DNA from: Shewanella basaltis
Lineage (GTDB): Bacteria > Pseudomonadota > Gammaproteobacteria > Enterobacterales > Shewanellaceae
NCBI RefSeq assembly: GCF_023283885.1
Contig: NZ_JAKILA010000003.1
Location: forward strand, 1 to 64,000
Length of the DNA: 64,000 bases
Direction: 5' to 3'
In this document: one piece after another, positions 23,830 to 34,000 of the stretch
Numbering within the stretch: position 1 is the first letter of the stretch
Layout: the number at the start of each line of letters is the position of its first letter
Program-made: the position numbers and the translations under genes
The notes under the pieces: model-generated
Told to the model about the DNA's origin: nothing
Database searches by the model: none
What the model saw: the letters and a program-made list of their open reading frames with translations, nothing else

Positions 23830-25989
23830 ATGGTTGAACACATTACCGGCATGCTGGCATTAATCGGTGTGCTATCGCTTTTGTGTCAATGGGTTGGGTG
23901 GAAATTACGTTTACCAGCCATTTTGCCACTGTTATTGTGTGGTTTATTATTAGGGCCTGGCCTGGGGATTTTGAATCCTGATGCTATTTTTGGCGATTTA
24001 CTCTTCCCGATTATTTCATTAGGGGTTGCGGTTATTCTATTTGAAGGCGCCTTGACGCTTAATTTTAAAGAAATTAAAGACCATGGTCGTATGGTCACAA
24101 ACTTAGTCAGTGTTGGTGCCTTAGTGACCTGGTTGGTTATTGTACCTGCTGCCCACTTTTTGATGGGATTTGAATGGAGTATTGCTGCACTGTTTGGCGC
24201 CTTGGTTGTTGTGACCGGACCTACGGTAATCGTGCCAATGCTGCGAACGGTTCAGCCAAAGTCTAATCTTGCCAGTATTTTGCGTTGGGAAGGTATTGTT
24301 ATTGACCCTATTGGCGCATTAATGGCGGTATTGGTATTTGAATATATTGCTGTATCAAACGATCCGACCACCCATGTGTTGCATGCGTTAGGCTTAACCT
24401 TAGTGATTGGTTTTGGTTTAGGGATTGCAGCGGGTTACTTCATTGGTATTGCCATTCGTAACAATATTTTCCCGCATTATTTACGCAACACAGCCGTATT
24501 AACCATTATGTTAGGCGTGTTTGTTGGTTCTAACTTGCTTCAACATGAGTCAGGTTTATTAACCGTTACTGTAATGGGTATTTTACTGGCTAACATGCGC
24601 GGTGTAGACATTGCAGACATTTTAGAGTTTAAAGAAACATTAACGGTATTATTGATATCGGCATTGTTTATTTTGTTGGCAGCACGACTCGATTCAGGTG
24701 CGATGCTTGATCTTGGATTTGGTGGTTTTGCGGTTTTATTAGTGGTGATGTTTGTTGCTAGACCATTAAGTATCTGGATTTCTGGGCTTGGAACCAATTT
24801 ATCTTCAAAAGATAAGTGGTTTTTAAGTTGGGTCGCGCCACGGGGTATTGTTGCTGCTGCTATTTCGTCTTTATTTGCGATTAAGCTTGAAGCCATTGGA
24901 TTAGAAGGTGCGTCATCGATTGTTCCTTTAGTGTTTTTAATCATTATTGGTACCGTTGTTATTCAGAGTTTAACCGCTGGCCGTTGGGCAAAGTTTTTAG
25001 GGGTGAAAGAAGGGTCAAACCAAGGGTTGCTTATTTTTGGTGCGTCTAAGTTTTCACGTGAGCTAGCGAGCTTGCTAATTTCTAAAAACATTAAAGTGGT
25101 ATTAGCAGACAATAACTGGGACAGTATTCGCCAGGCACGCATGGAAAATATTCCGGTGTATTTTGGTAACCCAGCTTCTGAACACGCTGAAACCTATATG
25201 GATTTAAGTGGTGTCGGGCGCGTACTTGTGATGTCGCCATATCGCCAATTAAACCCGCTAGTGACTTTCCACTTCCAAGATTTGTTGGGTGTTGAAAAGG
25301 TATATGGTTTAAACAATGCTGACAGCGGCAGTGCTCGTCACCAATTGTCTGAATCGTATTTAAAACGTTTGTGTTTATTTGGCGAAAACATCTCGTACGC
25401 AAAAATTGCTAGTCTAATGGCAAAAGGTGCGGTGTTAAAAGTGACTAACATTACTGAAAACTTCACCATTGAACACTTTAGAAAGCGTTACGGTGAAACG
25501 GCTATGCCTTTAGTTTATTTAACTAAAGAAGGTAAAGTGAAAGTGCTTTCTGGTGCTGGTCCGTTTGACTATCCAGTTGGGATTGAGTTGATTAGCTTAT
25601 TGCCACAAGAAGCTCAAGAGCAAGCCGTTATCCAACGTGCGTTAGATGAAGAAGCAGAGCGTAAAGCAAAAGCCTTAGCAGAAGCCGAAGCGAAAGCGGC
25701 TGCAGAAGCCCGTGCGATTAGAGAAGCAGAAGAAGCTGAACAACGTGCAATTGAAAAAGCCCGTCGTAAAGAAGAAGAACTTGCCTTGTTTGAAGAGCAA
25801 GAAAAAGCGCGCCTGCTCGCTGAAGAAGAGGCTGCTTTAGTTAAAAAAGAAGCCGCTGAAATGGCCAAAGAATTAGCTGCGCAAGAGAAAGCAAAAAAAG
25901 CTGCAGCAGAAAGTACTGAAGCAAATGAACAGGTATCATCTGAAGATGAAACCAAACCTGAGTCGCAGGTTGATCCTAAATCGGTTTAA
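23830..25989 (+). CDS. Na+(K+)/H+ antiporter with RCK domain and charged coiled-coil tail
   Basis: The 719-residue protein has a CPA-type antiporter domain of about 12 spans (residues 1-390; LRLPAILPLLLCGLLLGPGL, ALVVVTGPTVIVPML and SWVAPRGIVAAAISSLF are family motifs). A TrkA-N/RCK-type domain follows (about 398-520, LLIFGASKFSRELASLLI). After a short TrkA-C-like part, residues 590-700 form an Ala/Glu/Lys-rich helix, probably coiled coil. The GAAGG eight bases before the ATG at 23830 supports this start over one 16 codons upstream. It likely moves Na+ or K+ out in exchange for protons; the tail's role is not known. Confidence 0.88.
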   Translation: MVEHITGMLALIGVLSLLCQWVGWKLRLPAILPLLLCGLLLGPGLGILNPDAIFGDLLFPIISLGVAVILFEGALTLNFKEIKDHGRMVTNLVSVGALVTWLVIVPAAHFLMGFEWSIAALFGALVVVTGPTVIVPMLRTVQPKSNLASILRWEGIVIDPIGALMAVLVFEYIAVSNDPTTHVLHALGLTLVIGFGLGIAAGYFIGIAIRNNIFPHYLRNTAVLTIMLGVFVGSNLLQHESGLLTVTVMGILLANMRGVDIADILEFKETLTVLLISALFILLAARLDSGAMLDLGFGGFAVLLVVMFVARPLSIWISGLGTNLSSKDKWFLSWVAPRGIVAAAISSLFAIKLEAIGLEGASSIVPLVFLIIIGTVVIQSLTAGRWAKFLGVKEGSNQGLLIFGASKFSRELASLLISKNIKVVLADNNWDSIRQARMENIPVYFGNPASEHAETYMDLSGVGRVLVMSPYRQLNPLVTFHFQDLLGVEKVYGLNNADSGSARHQLSESYLKRLCLFGENISYAKIASLMAKGAVLKVTNITENFTIEHFRKRYGETAMPLVYLTKEGKVKVLSGAGPFDYPVGIELISLLPQEAQEQAVIQRALDEEAERKAKALAEAEAKAAAEARAIREAEEAEQRAIEKARRKEEELALFEEQEKARLLAEEEAALVKKEAAEMAKELAAQEKAKKAAAESTEANEQVSSEDETKPESQVDPKSV

Positions 25990-26136
25990 TACCAATTAGG
26001 ATAAATAAGTGATCAGAGATCGCCCAGGAAAATCGCTTATAACAAGGCAGAAATTGTAGTGAGGTCGTTGTTCTACCTCTAGCATTTCTAACGTGGTGAT
26101 AAGCGATGTTAACCAGTAAGCATGATCATATTATTT
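25989..26136. repeat. Dispersed repeat family C, copy 1
   Basis: The sequence from ATACCAATTAGGATAAATAAG to GATCATA includes AATCGCTTATAACAAGGCAG and GATAAGCGATGTTAACCAG, which are inverted relative to each other. A related copy in opposite orientation lies at about 35586-35686. No reading frame. Confidence 0.6.
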
Positions 26137-26162
26137 TAATGTGGATGGTTAAAACAAAGTGT

Positions 26163-26198
26163 AAAAAAAGGCTTAGCAATGATTGCTAAGCCTTTTTT
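26163..26198. terminator. Bidirectional terminator between antiporter and bcp
   Basis: A-run, GGCTTAGCAAT, GATTGCTAAGCC and T-run form a symmetrical hairpin that can end transcripts from both convergent genes. Confidence 0.88.
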
Positions 26199-26242
26199 AT
26201 GTGTGCGATGAGCGACTGGATTGGTCACATCATTAATGGAAA

Positions 26243-26710
26243 TTAGTTGGCTAGGGTCGTTAATACCACTTCGTGATGATCTTTGGTTTTAAATTTGTCT
26301 AATACATGGCTTATTTTGCCGTCTGTACCAACAATAAAGCTTAACCGATGAATGCCGTCGTATATTTTGCCCATGAATTTTTTCTCTCCCCACACGCCAA
26401 ATGCATCTGCAACCGCATGGTCTTCGTCGCTTAACAGTGTGAAATTGAGTGCTTGTTTTTCAGCAAATTTAGCCAATTTAGCCACGGGATCTGGGCTGAT
26501 ACCAAATACAGTGACGTTTAGGTCATCAAGTTGTGCTTTGATGTCGCGTAACCCTTGTGCTTGTACTGTACAGCCAGGTGTTGAGGCTTTTGGGTAAAAG
26601 TAAACTAATACGGGGCCGTGGGATAATGCTTGCGTTAAAGTGACGGTTTCGCCTGATTGGTTTTGCAAGCTAAAAAGAGGTGCCGTGTCACCAACTGTTA
26701 ATGTGTTCAT
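26243..26710 (-). CDS. bcp: Thioredoxin-dependent thiol peroxidase (BCP type), single cysteine
   Basis: The 155-residue peroxiredoxin reduces hydroperoxides. The peroxidatic cysteine is C47 in TPGCTVQAQ. In E. coli BCP the resolving cysteine is five residues later, but here that place is Q52, and C47 is the only cysteine in the protein. It must use a 1-Cys mechanism or an external thiol. FGVWGEKKFMGK and YDGIHRLSFIV are family motifs. The bcp gene lies behind gcvR and divergent from dapA-bamC, as in E. coli. Confidence 0.93.
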   Translation of the reverse strand: MNTLTVGDTAPLFSLQNQSGETVTLTQALSHGPVLVYFYPKASTPGCTVQAQGLRDIKAQLDDLNVTVFGISPDPVAKLAKFAEKQALNFTLLSDEDHAVADAFGVWGEKKFMGKIYDGIHRLSFIVGTDGKISHVLDKFKTKDHHEVVLTTLAN

Positions 26711-26793
26711 ATTTTTTCCTTGTCAAATGAGTGGCGGATAATACGATGACAATCTGAATTAGGTTCATGGTGTAAACACCTAAAACTCAGTGA

Positions 26794-27330
26794 TTAAGGC
26801 GCCGCAATGCCTTGCATTCGCTTAATTGAACATTCAAGCGATAAAGACTCTGCTAACTCGTGAATGCCTTGCTCAAGCTGTAATAAATCGACTTTGTCAG
26901 GGATATTGATGGCTAGTAAAATCGATTGCGTTTTGAGGTTGTCGTTGTCATCTGCATGGGAACGGACGGCGGCTAAGTCTAGCCCGCGATCTGCAAGAAA
27001 CTGGGTAATGCTTTTCATTGTGCCGCGTTGGTCTTCACCATTAAAACGAACTTCAATACGTGAAATAAAATTCTTAGGTGTGTGTTTTGATGTGCGCTTC
27101 ATGACGGTCATTAATTCAAGTTCGACACTTAAACTGGGCAATAAACTTTCAATTTTTGTAATGGCAGCCCATGAACCCGATATCATCATAATTAAGGTAA
27201 ACTCATTACCAAATAGTGCCATACGACTGTCGACGATATCGCAATCACATTCACTTGCTAATCGTGCTAAACGACTGACTAAACCAGGGCGATCAGCGCC
27301 CATTGCCGTAACGACCAGATAGTTGGTCAT
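26794..27330 (-). CDS. gcvR: Glycine cleavage system transcriptional repressor-like ACT protein
   Basis: The 178-residue protein has two ACT domains (about 4-80 and 92-170), starting LVVTAMGADRPGLVSRLARL and IEVRFNGEDQRGTMKSITQF. No DNA-binding domain is present; GcvR acts by binding the activator GcvA and glycine. Its position before bcp and opposite dapA agrees with the E. coli locus. Confidence 0.9.
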   Translation of the reverse strand: MTNYLVVTAMGADRPGLVSRLARLASECDCDIVDSRMALFGNEFTLIMMISGSWAAITKIESLLPSLSVELELMTVMKRTSKHTPKNFISRIEVRFNGEDQRGTMKSITQFLADRGLDLAAVRSHADDNDNLKTQSILLAINIPDKVDLLQLEQGIHELAESLSLECSIKRMQGIAAP

Positions 27331-27610
27331 GGATTTTCCTCACTGTCGATAACGTTGAGTGAAACACATGCTTAAGCATTGCGTTTACATGCGGGAAGTA
27401 ATGCTAACATTTATCTGTAAAACACCTCAAGATACTAACCTATATCGCTCACATTAATGTGATTATTTTTTCTAAGTCATGCTTAAAAATGCTAGCTTAT
27501 CCGATTAGATTAGCCATAAATGACTTATTTCGGATTATGCTTGTCGTAGTGCTTGTCATTAGTGGTTGGCATCAGTAACATAGCGAATCCTGAAACCTTG
27601 GGGAAGATAG
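27331..27610. promoter_or_regulatory. Divergent promoter region gcvR / dapA
   Basis: This gap has no gene. It contains a perfect 14-bp palindrome TCACATTAATGTGA at 27449-27462, inverted in half-site order with respect to a CRP site. Regulator unknown. Confidence 0.35.
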
Positions 27611-28492
27611 ATGATAAACGGAAGCATCGTAGCCTTAATCACACCAATGAACAGTGATGGCACAATAGATTACGCAAGTCTTGAAAGGCTTGTAGAGTTT
27701 CATATCGAACAGGGCACTGATGCCATTGTTGCTGTTGGTACGACCGGTGAGTCGGCAACATTACCAATGAAAGAGCATGCTGCTGTTGTGGCTCAAACCG
27801 TTAAGTTTGCCTCAGGTCGAATTCCTGTTATAGGTGGTAACGGCGCTAATGCAACAGCCGAAGCAGTTGAACTGACTAAGTCACTCAACAATACTGGTGT
27901 AGCGGCCATGCTTGGTGTAACCCCTTATTATAATAAGCCCACACCAAAAGGCTTAATTGCCCATTATAAAGCTGTGGCTGCAAGCACTGATATTCCGCAA
28001 ATTTTGTATAATGTGCCTGGCCGAACGTCGGTTGATATGAAGCCAGAAACCGTAGCTGAATTAGTGAGTGTTAAAAACATTATTGGTGTGAAAGAAGCAA
28101 CCGGTGATGTGAGCCGTGTGGCGCGATTACGTGAGCTGTGTGGTGAAGACTTTTTGCTCTACAGTGGCGATGACGCGACCGCAAGAGAGTTTTTATTGCT
28201 TGGCGGTAATGGTGTCATTTCGGTAGCCAATAATGTGGTTCCACGTGCATTTAAAGCCATGTGTGATGCCGCATTAGCAAAAAATGAATCATTAGCGAAA
28301 ACGATAGATGAACCTTTAACAGGTTTATACAGTTCATTATTTTGTGAAGCTAACCCAATCCCGGTTAAATGGGCGGTTCACAAAATGGGTTTAATCACTC
28401 ATGGACATATTCGTTTGCCTTTAACTGAACTTTCTGAGCAGTTTCATGGTCTGTTAATAGAAACAATGAAACAAGCCCAGATAAAGGTATAA
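27611..28492 (+). CDS. dapA: 4-Hydroxy-tetrahydrodipicolinate synthase
   Basis: The 293-residue enzyme condenses pyruvate with aspartate semialdehyde in lysine and peptidoglycan precursor synthesis. The Schiff-base lysine K161 (GVKEATGD) and Y133 (LYNVPGRTS) are at the same numbers as in E. coli. GTTGESATL near 43-51 is the substrate loop. GGGGAAGATAG precedes the ATG. The bamC gene starts 8 bp downstream. Confidence 0.97.
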   Translation: MINGSIVALITPMNSDGTIDYASLERLVEFHIEQGTDAIVAVGTTGESATLPMKEHAAVVAQTVKFASGRIPVIGGNGANATAEAVELTKSLNNTGVAAMLGVTPYYNKPTPKGLIAHYKAVAASTDIPQILYNVPGRTSVDMKPETVAELVSVKNIIGVKEATGDVSRVARLRELCGEDFLLYSGDDATAREFLLLGGNGVISVANNVVPRAFKAMCDAALAKNESLAKTIDEPLTGLYSSLFCEANPIPVKWAVHKMGLITHGHIRLPLTELSEQFHGLLIETMKQAQIKV

Positions 28493-28499
28493 TAAATTC

Positions 28500-29600
28500 A
28501 TGTTTAAGAAAGTGACTCCATTACTGCTTGTTGCTGCTGTCTCAGCTTGCAGTACGCCGTTAGACCGTCGTCAGGCCAATGGCGATGATGATTTCATTAA
28601 TGCTGAAACCAAGCCGTTATTGACTATTCCTGAAGGGCTAAACACCCCAACTTATAGTAAAGAATATGACATTCCGCCTGTCGGCACTAAATCAGATAAG
28701 TCGTTAATTGGTAAAAAGCTCGATATTCGAGCACCGCTTCAGGTTTTACCGATGGCTGAGGGGACTTATATTGAAGAGAGCAGTGATAATATGCGTATTA
28801 TCATTGACTCAATTGACAATAATACTGATTTAAAACAAGAAATATTTGACGTTATTAAAGGCTATTTAGCTAAAAATAACATGAAGTTGAGTCTTGAAGA
28901 TTATAGCGCTGGCGTTATCGAAACCGATTGGATTGAGCACCAAGAAGTGATTGAATCGAGTTGGTGGGGCAGCGATAAAGTGTATATTCTGCGTCAACGT
29001 TATCGTTACAACATTGACGTTAAGCCGCATGGTCGCTCAGGTAGCGTAGAGATAAACCTACTCGACCACCAAGAGCTGTATAACGGTGAAGATCAACAAA
29101 TTATCCTAAGTGGCGATGACAAACGCCGTTATACGACAGATATGCTTAACAATGCCATTGTTTATATGAGTATTGAGCGTGACAAAGCTATTCGTGCAGC
29201 TCGCATTGAGAAAAGCCGTGGTATTAATGTTGATTTAGTCACAGGTACAGACACTGATGAGTCTTATTGGTTAGCTGATGCTAATTACAACTCTGTGTGG
29301 GAGCGCCTGCGTTTAGTGCTACCAGAGATGGGCTTTGATGTGGTTGATATGGACACCAGTAAAGGGCTGTTCTTTATTAATTTAGTGGAAAGCGGTGGCT
29401 TTTGGAGTTCGCTGTGGGGCGAAGATAAATTATCATTGAAAAAGGGTAACTATCGCCTAATGCTTAAAGAAGCAGAAAACGCAGACCAAACCAAGATTTT
29501 ATTGCGCGATGTGGAAGACAATCCACTGGACAATGATGCGATTACTGAGGTTTATCAAATTTTGTCAGATTTGATGCAAGAAGACCGTAAAGTACGCTAA
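28500..29600 (+). CDS. bamC: Outer membrane assembly lipoprotein BamC
   Basis: The 366-residue protein has a lipoprotein signal with cysteine 17 (AVSACSTPLD) and the unstructured N-terminal segment that binds BamD (LLTIPEGLNTPTYSKEYDIP). Two helix-grip domains follow (about 95-210 and 240-360; SYWLADANYNSVWERLRLVL). It belongs to the BAM complex that inserts beta-barrel proteins into the outer membrane. It is coupled to dapA, as in E. coli. Confidence 0.94.
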   Translation: MFKKVTPLLLVAAVSACSTPLDRRQANGDDDFINAETKPLLTIPEGLNTPTYSKEYDIPPVGTKSDKSLIGKKLDIRAPLQVLPMAEGTYIEESSDNMRIIIDSIDNNTDLKQEIFDVIKGYLAKNNMKLSLEDYSAGVIETDWIEHQEVIESSWWGSDKVYILRQRYRYNIDVKPHGRSGSVEINLLDHQELYNGEDQQIILSGDDKRRYTTDMLNNAIVYMSIERDKAIRAARIEKSRGINVDLVTGTDTDESYWLADANYNSVWERLRLVLPEMGFDVVDMDTSKGLFFINLVESGGFWSSLWGEDKLSLKKGNYRLMLKEAENADQTKILLRDVEDNPLDNDAITEVYQILSDLMQEDRKVR

Positions 29601-29627
29601 ATATACGCGGTAACATTTGCTATTTTG

Positions 29628-29659
29628 AAAAGACGTTCAATTTGAACGTCTTTTTTTTT
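29628..29659 (+). terminator. Terminator after bamC
   Basis: AAGACGTTCAA-TTT-GAACGTCTT followed by nine T is a strong intrinsic terminator. Confidence 0.92.
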
Positions 29660-29830
29660 GTGCCAATTGTCACAATTTGTGTCAAGTGTAAGGTCTTTGT
29701 AACAAATTAACGTAAAAATATTCACTCTAAAGTCAGTTTTAAGCAATAAATATGCAGATTAATGGTTTTTTATGCGTATTTTGTGAGTAAAACCCAGTTT
29801 TGAACCTTAAGAACTGTAAATTCGTAGTGT

Positions 29831-29935
29831 GTACTCGAAAGTAAAACGCCTTGAAGCAGGCGTGTTGCTGAGTACAATCACATTACTAGGGCCTGTATCT
29901 TTGCGGCAAAGCCACCTTGACAGATCAACAGGCCC
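29831..29935 (+). repeat. Structured leader and GGGCCTGT palindrome before the RND operon
   Basis: GTACTC (29831) pairs with GAGTAC (29870), and ACGCCT (29846) with AGGCGT (29858), giving a nested hairpin. Next, GGGCCTGT (29889-29896) pairs with ACAGGCCC (29928-29935). The second part resembles the terminal repeats of the element at 34162-34239, so it may be a small mobile palindrome. An in-frame start at 29829 exists but is not needed. Confidence 0.55.
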
Positions 29936-29987
29936 AAAACATCAGCTAAAGACTTATTCATTTACCTTGGATGGTTACGGAAAAACA

Positions 29988-31070
29988 ATGAAAAAAATCA
30001 TATTACTGATCGCCATAGTGTTAATCGCGCTGTTCGGTTATTTCTCTTATCAACCAGAAACAAGCCAAGTTCAACGGCCGCGGGTGATCCCTAATGTTGT
30101 TGTGGGTAAGGTAGAAATGATGCCTATTCGCGACGAAGTTGAAGCACTTGGCACGGGGAAAGCGTTTGAGTCAATTATCGTTACCTCAAAAGTGGCTGAA
30201 ATCGTAAATCAAATTAATTTTGATGACGGTGACATTGTCGAGAAAGGTTCGGTGTTGGTGTTATTACGCAACGATGAACAAAAAGCCAAAGTTGCTGTGA
30301 CTGAGGTAAAGTTGGCTGAAAATATACGTGAACTTGACCGTATCAGTACCCTTGTGAGCAGCAAGACCGTTGCAGAGTTAGAGCATGACCGCCTACAAAG
30401 TTTAATTGATACCACCCGTGCAGAAGTGGCACAGGCAAATGCAGCGTTAAATGATCGTATTATTAAAGCCCCGTTTGCAGGTCGACTCGGTTTACGACAA
30501 GTGAGTGTCGGAAGCTTAGTCACCCCTGGTGAGCAGATCAGCACCTTAGATGATGTCAGTAAAATTAAATTAGACTTTTCAGTTCCAGAGCGGTTTATTC
30601 AGGAACTTAAACCCGGAAAACTCGTAGAAGCGCATGCAGTTGCTTATCCTGGCAGAGTATTTAAAGGTGTTGTGACATCGATTGATAGTCGGGTTAATCC
30701 TGAAACTCGTGCCGTGCTCGTGCGCGCTGTGCTGCCCAATGCCGATTTTAGTTTGCTGCCAGGCATGCTAATGAAAGTTAAGTTGATAAAACAAAGCCGT
30801 GAAGCACTGCTAGTGCCAGAAGCTGCGATCATTCCAATTCAAAATAAACATTTTGTCTATACCGTTAATGAAGACAATAAAGTGGTGCAACAGCAGGTCA
30901 CCTTGGGGATCCGTTCTCGTGGTTGGGCTGAAATTACTGAGGGTTTAGCCGCAGGTGAACAAGTCATTATTCGCGGTATTTTAAAGGTCCGTCCAGGTGA
31001 TGAGGTTAAGGTTCAGCAAGCAGAGAACTTTAAGTTTGCTCAAGTCGAAGAGATGGAGACATCGGCATGA
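29988..31070 (+). CDS. RND efflux periplasmic adaptor subunit
   Basis: The 360-residue membrane fusion protein has an N-terminal anchor (KKIILLIAIVLIALFGYF), biotinyl-lipoyl halves (VVGKVEMMPIRDEVEALGTG and IKAPFAGRLGLRQVSVGSLV), a helical hairpin (about 105-150) and beta-barrel domains (LVPEAAIIPIQNKHFVYTV). It bridges the inner-membrane pump and an outer-membrane channel. The ATG at 29988 gives a proper signal anchor. Its stop overlaps the permease start (ATGA at 31067-31070). No outer membrane factor gene is adjacent, so TolC or another channel must be shared. Confidence 0.93.
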   Translation: MKKIILLIAIVLIALFGYFSYQPETSQVQRPRVIPNVVVGKVEMMPIRDEVEALGTGKAFESIIVTSKVAEIVNQINFDDGDIVEKGSVLVLLRNDEQKAKVAVTEVKLAENIRELDRISTLVSSKTVAELEHDRLQSLIDTTRAEVAQANAALNDRIIKAPFAGRLGLRQVSVGSLVTPGEQISTLDDVSKIKLDFSVPERFIQELKPGKLVEAHAVAYPGRVFKGVVTSIDSRVNPETRAVLVRAVLPNADFSLLPGMLMKVKLIKQSREALLVPEAAIIPIQNKHFVYTVNEDNKVVQQQVTLGIRSRGWAEITEGLAAGEQVIIRGILKVRPGDEVKVQQAENFKFAQVEEMETSA

Positions 31071-34000
31071 TATTAACTGACTTATCGGTTAAAAGGCCGG
31101 TTTTTGCATCTGTTATTAGTATTTTACTGATTGTGCTTGGTTTAGTGTCATTTGGTAAATTACCACTACGTGAATACCCTAACATCGATCCGCCGATAGT
31201 GTCTGTTGAGACCAGTTATCGGGGGGCGAGTGCTTCTGTCGTAGAAAGTCGAATCACTCAGCTGGTTGAAGACCAAGTTAGTGGTATTGAAGGTATTCGT
31301 AACATTACTTCTTCAAGCAGTGATGGCCGTTCAAGTGTCACCATTGAATTTGATATTAATCGCGATATTGAGGCAGCAACTAACGACGTACGTGACCGCA
31401 TATCGGGTTTATTAGAACAATTACCTGAAGAAGCCGACTCACCCTCTATTTTTAAAGCTAATGGCAGCGATGAAGTGATCATGTGGTTAAATTTGGTCTC
31501 TGATCAAATGGACACATTACAGCTAACCGATTATGCCAATCGTTACTTAGTTGACCGTTTCTCTGTGATTGATGGCGTGTCTACTTTGCGTTTAGGTGGC
31601 GGTAAAGTCTACGCCTTGCGGATCTGGATAGACCGTCAAGCGCTTGCATCACGTAACTTAACGGTGGCCGATGTTGAAGATGCGCTGCGATCTGAAAACG
31701 TAGAGTTGCCCGCCGGTTCAATTGAATCAAAAGATCGTCACTTTACCGTTCGTTTAGACCGTGTATTTAAAACGGCAGAAGATTTTTCTAACTTAGTGAT
31801 CACTCAAGGTGATGACGGCTATTTAGTGAAACTGTCTGATGTTGCCAAGGTTGAAATTGGCTCTGAAGAAGAACGCATCATCTTTAGAGGTAACAAAGAG
31901 TCGATGATTGGTTTGGGCGTGAGTAAGCAGTCTACAGCCAACACATTAGAAGTCGCGCGGGCAGCAAATGCGCTCGTTGATAAATTAAATCCGACCTTAC
32001 CAGCTGGCATGGAGATTAAACGCTCTTACGACAGTTCAGTGTTTATTGAAGCGTCAATTGACGAGGTGTATCAAACCTTATTTATTGCCATGATATTGGT
32101 GATAGTGGTGATTTATTTGTTCTTAGGTTCCGTAAGAGCAATGTTAATTCCGGCAATTACAGTACCTGTGTCTTTGTTAGCAACATTTATTGTGCTCTAT
32201 GCCTTAGGGTACACCATTAACTTATTGACGTTACTGGCCATGATATTAGCCATTGGCATGGTGGTCGATGATGCGATTGTGATGCTCGAAAACATTCATA
32301 GACGTATCGAGGAGGGGGATTCACCTTTAAAAGCGGCCTTCTTAGGAGCCCGAGAGGTAGCCTTTGCCGTTGTTGCGACCACATTAGTCCTTGTTGCTGT
32401 GTTTATGCCTATTACCTTCTTAGAAGGCGATTTAGGTAAACTATTTAAAGAGTTTGCGGTGACCATGAGTGCGGCTGTGATATTTTCAAGTATTGTAGCT
32501 TTAACCCTAACACCCATGATGTGTTCTAAATTACTCAAAAGTGCAGATCAAGATCCTTGGTTAGTGAAGCAAGTCGACAAAATGATGGATACATTAGCCG
32601 ATTGGTACTTAATTACCCTGCACGCAGGTATTAAACGACCTGTGTTAGTGTCTTTAATTGTACTTATCTCTTTTGCCTTGAGTGGTTATTTACTCAATAA
32701 AGTGCCACAAGAGTTTGCCCCACAAGAAGACCGTGGATCGATGTTTTTGATGGTTAACGGCCCGCAAGGTGCAAGTTTTGAATACATTGAAAAATACATG
32801 GACGAGGTTGAAGGGCGATTGATGCCACTGGTTGAAAGCGGTGATATTAAACGTTTATTGATAAGAGCCCCACGAGGATTTGGTAATTCGGCTGATTTTT
32901 CAAATGGTATGGCAATTATTGTGCTCGAGGATTGGGCTGAGCGAAGAAGTGCTAATGAAATTATTGGCGATATTCGTAGCCGACTAGCCGATTTGGCGGG
33001 GATAAGGGCATTTCCAATCATGCGTCAAGCATTTGGCCGTGGTGTAGGAAAACCTGTTCAGTTTGTTATTGGTGGTTCTAGTTACGAAGAGCTAGCCGAT
33101 TGGCGTGACACCATGCTTGAAAAAGCACAGGAAAATCATAACATCGTAGGCTTAGATCATGATTATCAGGAAACCAAGCCCCAACTTAGAGTGGTGATTG
33201 ATAGAGAGCGCGCCGCAGATTTAGGTGTGTCTATTTCGCATATTGGTCGTACACTCGAATCTATGTTGGGTTCTCGCCTCGTGACTACGTTTATGCGTGA
33301 AGGCGAAGAGTATGATGTGATTGTTGAAGGCAACCGAGATAACCAAAGTACTGCAACAGACATGGAAAACATTTATGTGCGTTCTGAGCGCTCTCAATCG
33401 TTAATTCCGCTGTCTAATTTGGTGTCTATTGAAGAGTTTGCCGATGCGAGTTCACTAAACCGCTACAATCGTATGCGTTCGATTACCCTTGAGGCTAATT
33501 TAGCGCCAGACTATAGCTTAGGTGAAGCATTAGATTACTTAAACGATCTCGCTGCAACCTACTTACCCGCTGAAGCCGTTATTAGCTACAAAGGCCCATC
33601 ATTGGATTATCAGGAATCCGGAAGTTCTATGAACTTTGTCTTTGTGCTGGCCCTAGGGATTGTGTTTTTAGTGCTAGCTGCCCAGTTTGAAAGTTATATT
33701 CACCCAATGGTGATCATGCTTACTGTGCCTCTAGCAACGTTAGGTGCTCTGATTGGTTTATGGTTTACTGGGCAAAGTATCAATATTTACAGCCAAATCG
33801 GTATTATCATGTTGGTCGGCTTGGCGGCTAAAAATGGTATTTTGATTGTGGAATTTTCGAATCAGTTGCGTGATCGAGGCGTTGAATTCCAGCAGGCAAT
33901 ATTGCAAGCATCGACTCAACGTTTGCGTCCTATTTTGATGACAGGCATTACCACTGCGGCAGGAGCGATACCATTGGTTATTGCATCTGGCGCAGGGGCT

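Noticed and set aside
29829..29987. N-terminal extension of the RND adaptor from 29829
   Set aside because: The extension crosses palindromic leader sequence; the ATG at 29988 gives a standard membrane anchor and lies after a purine-rich ribosome site.
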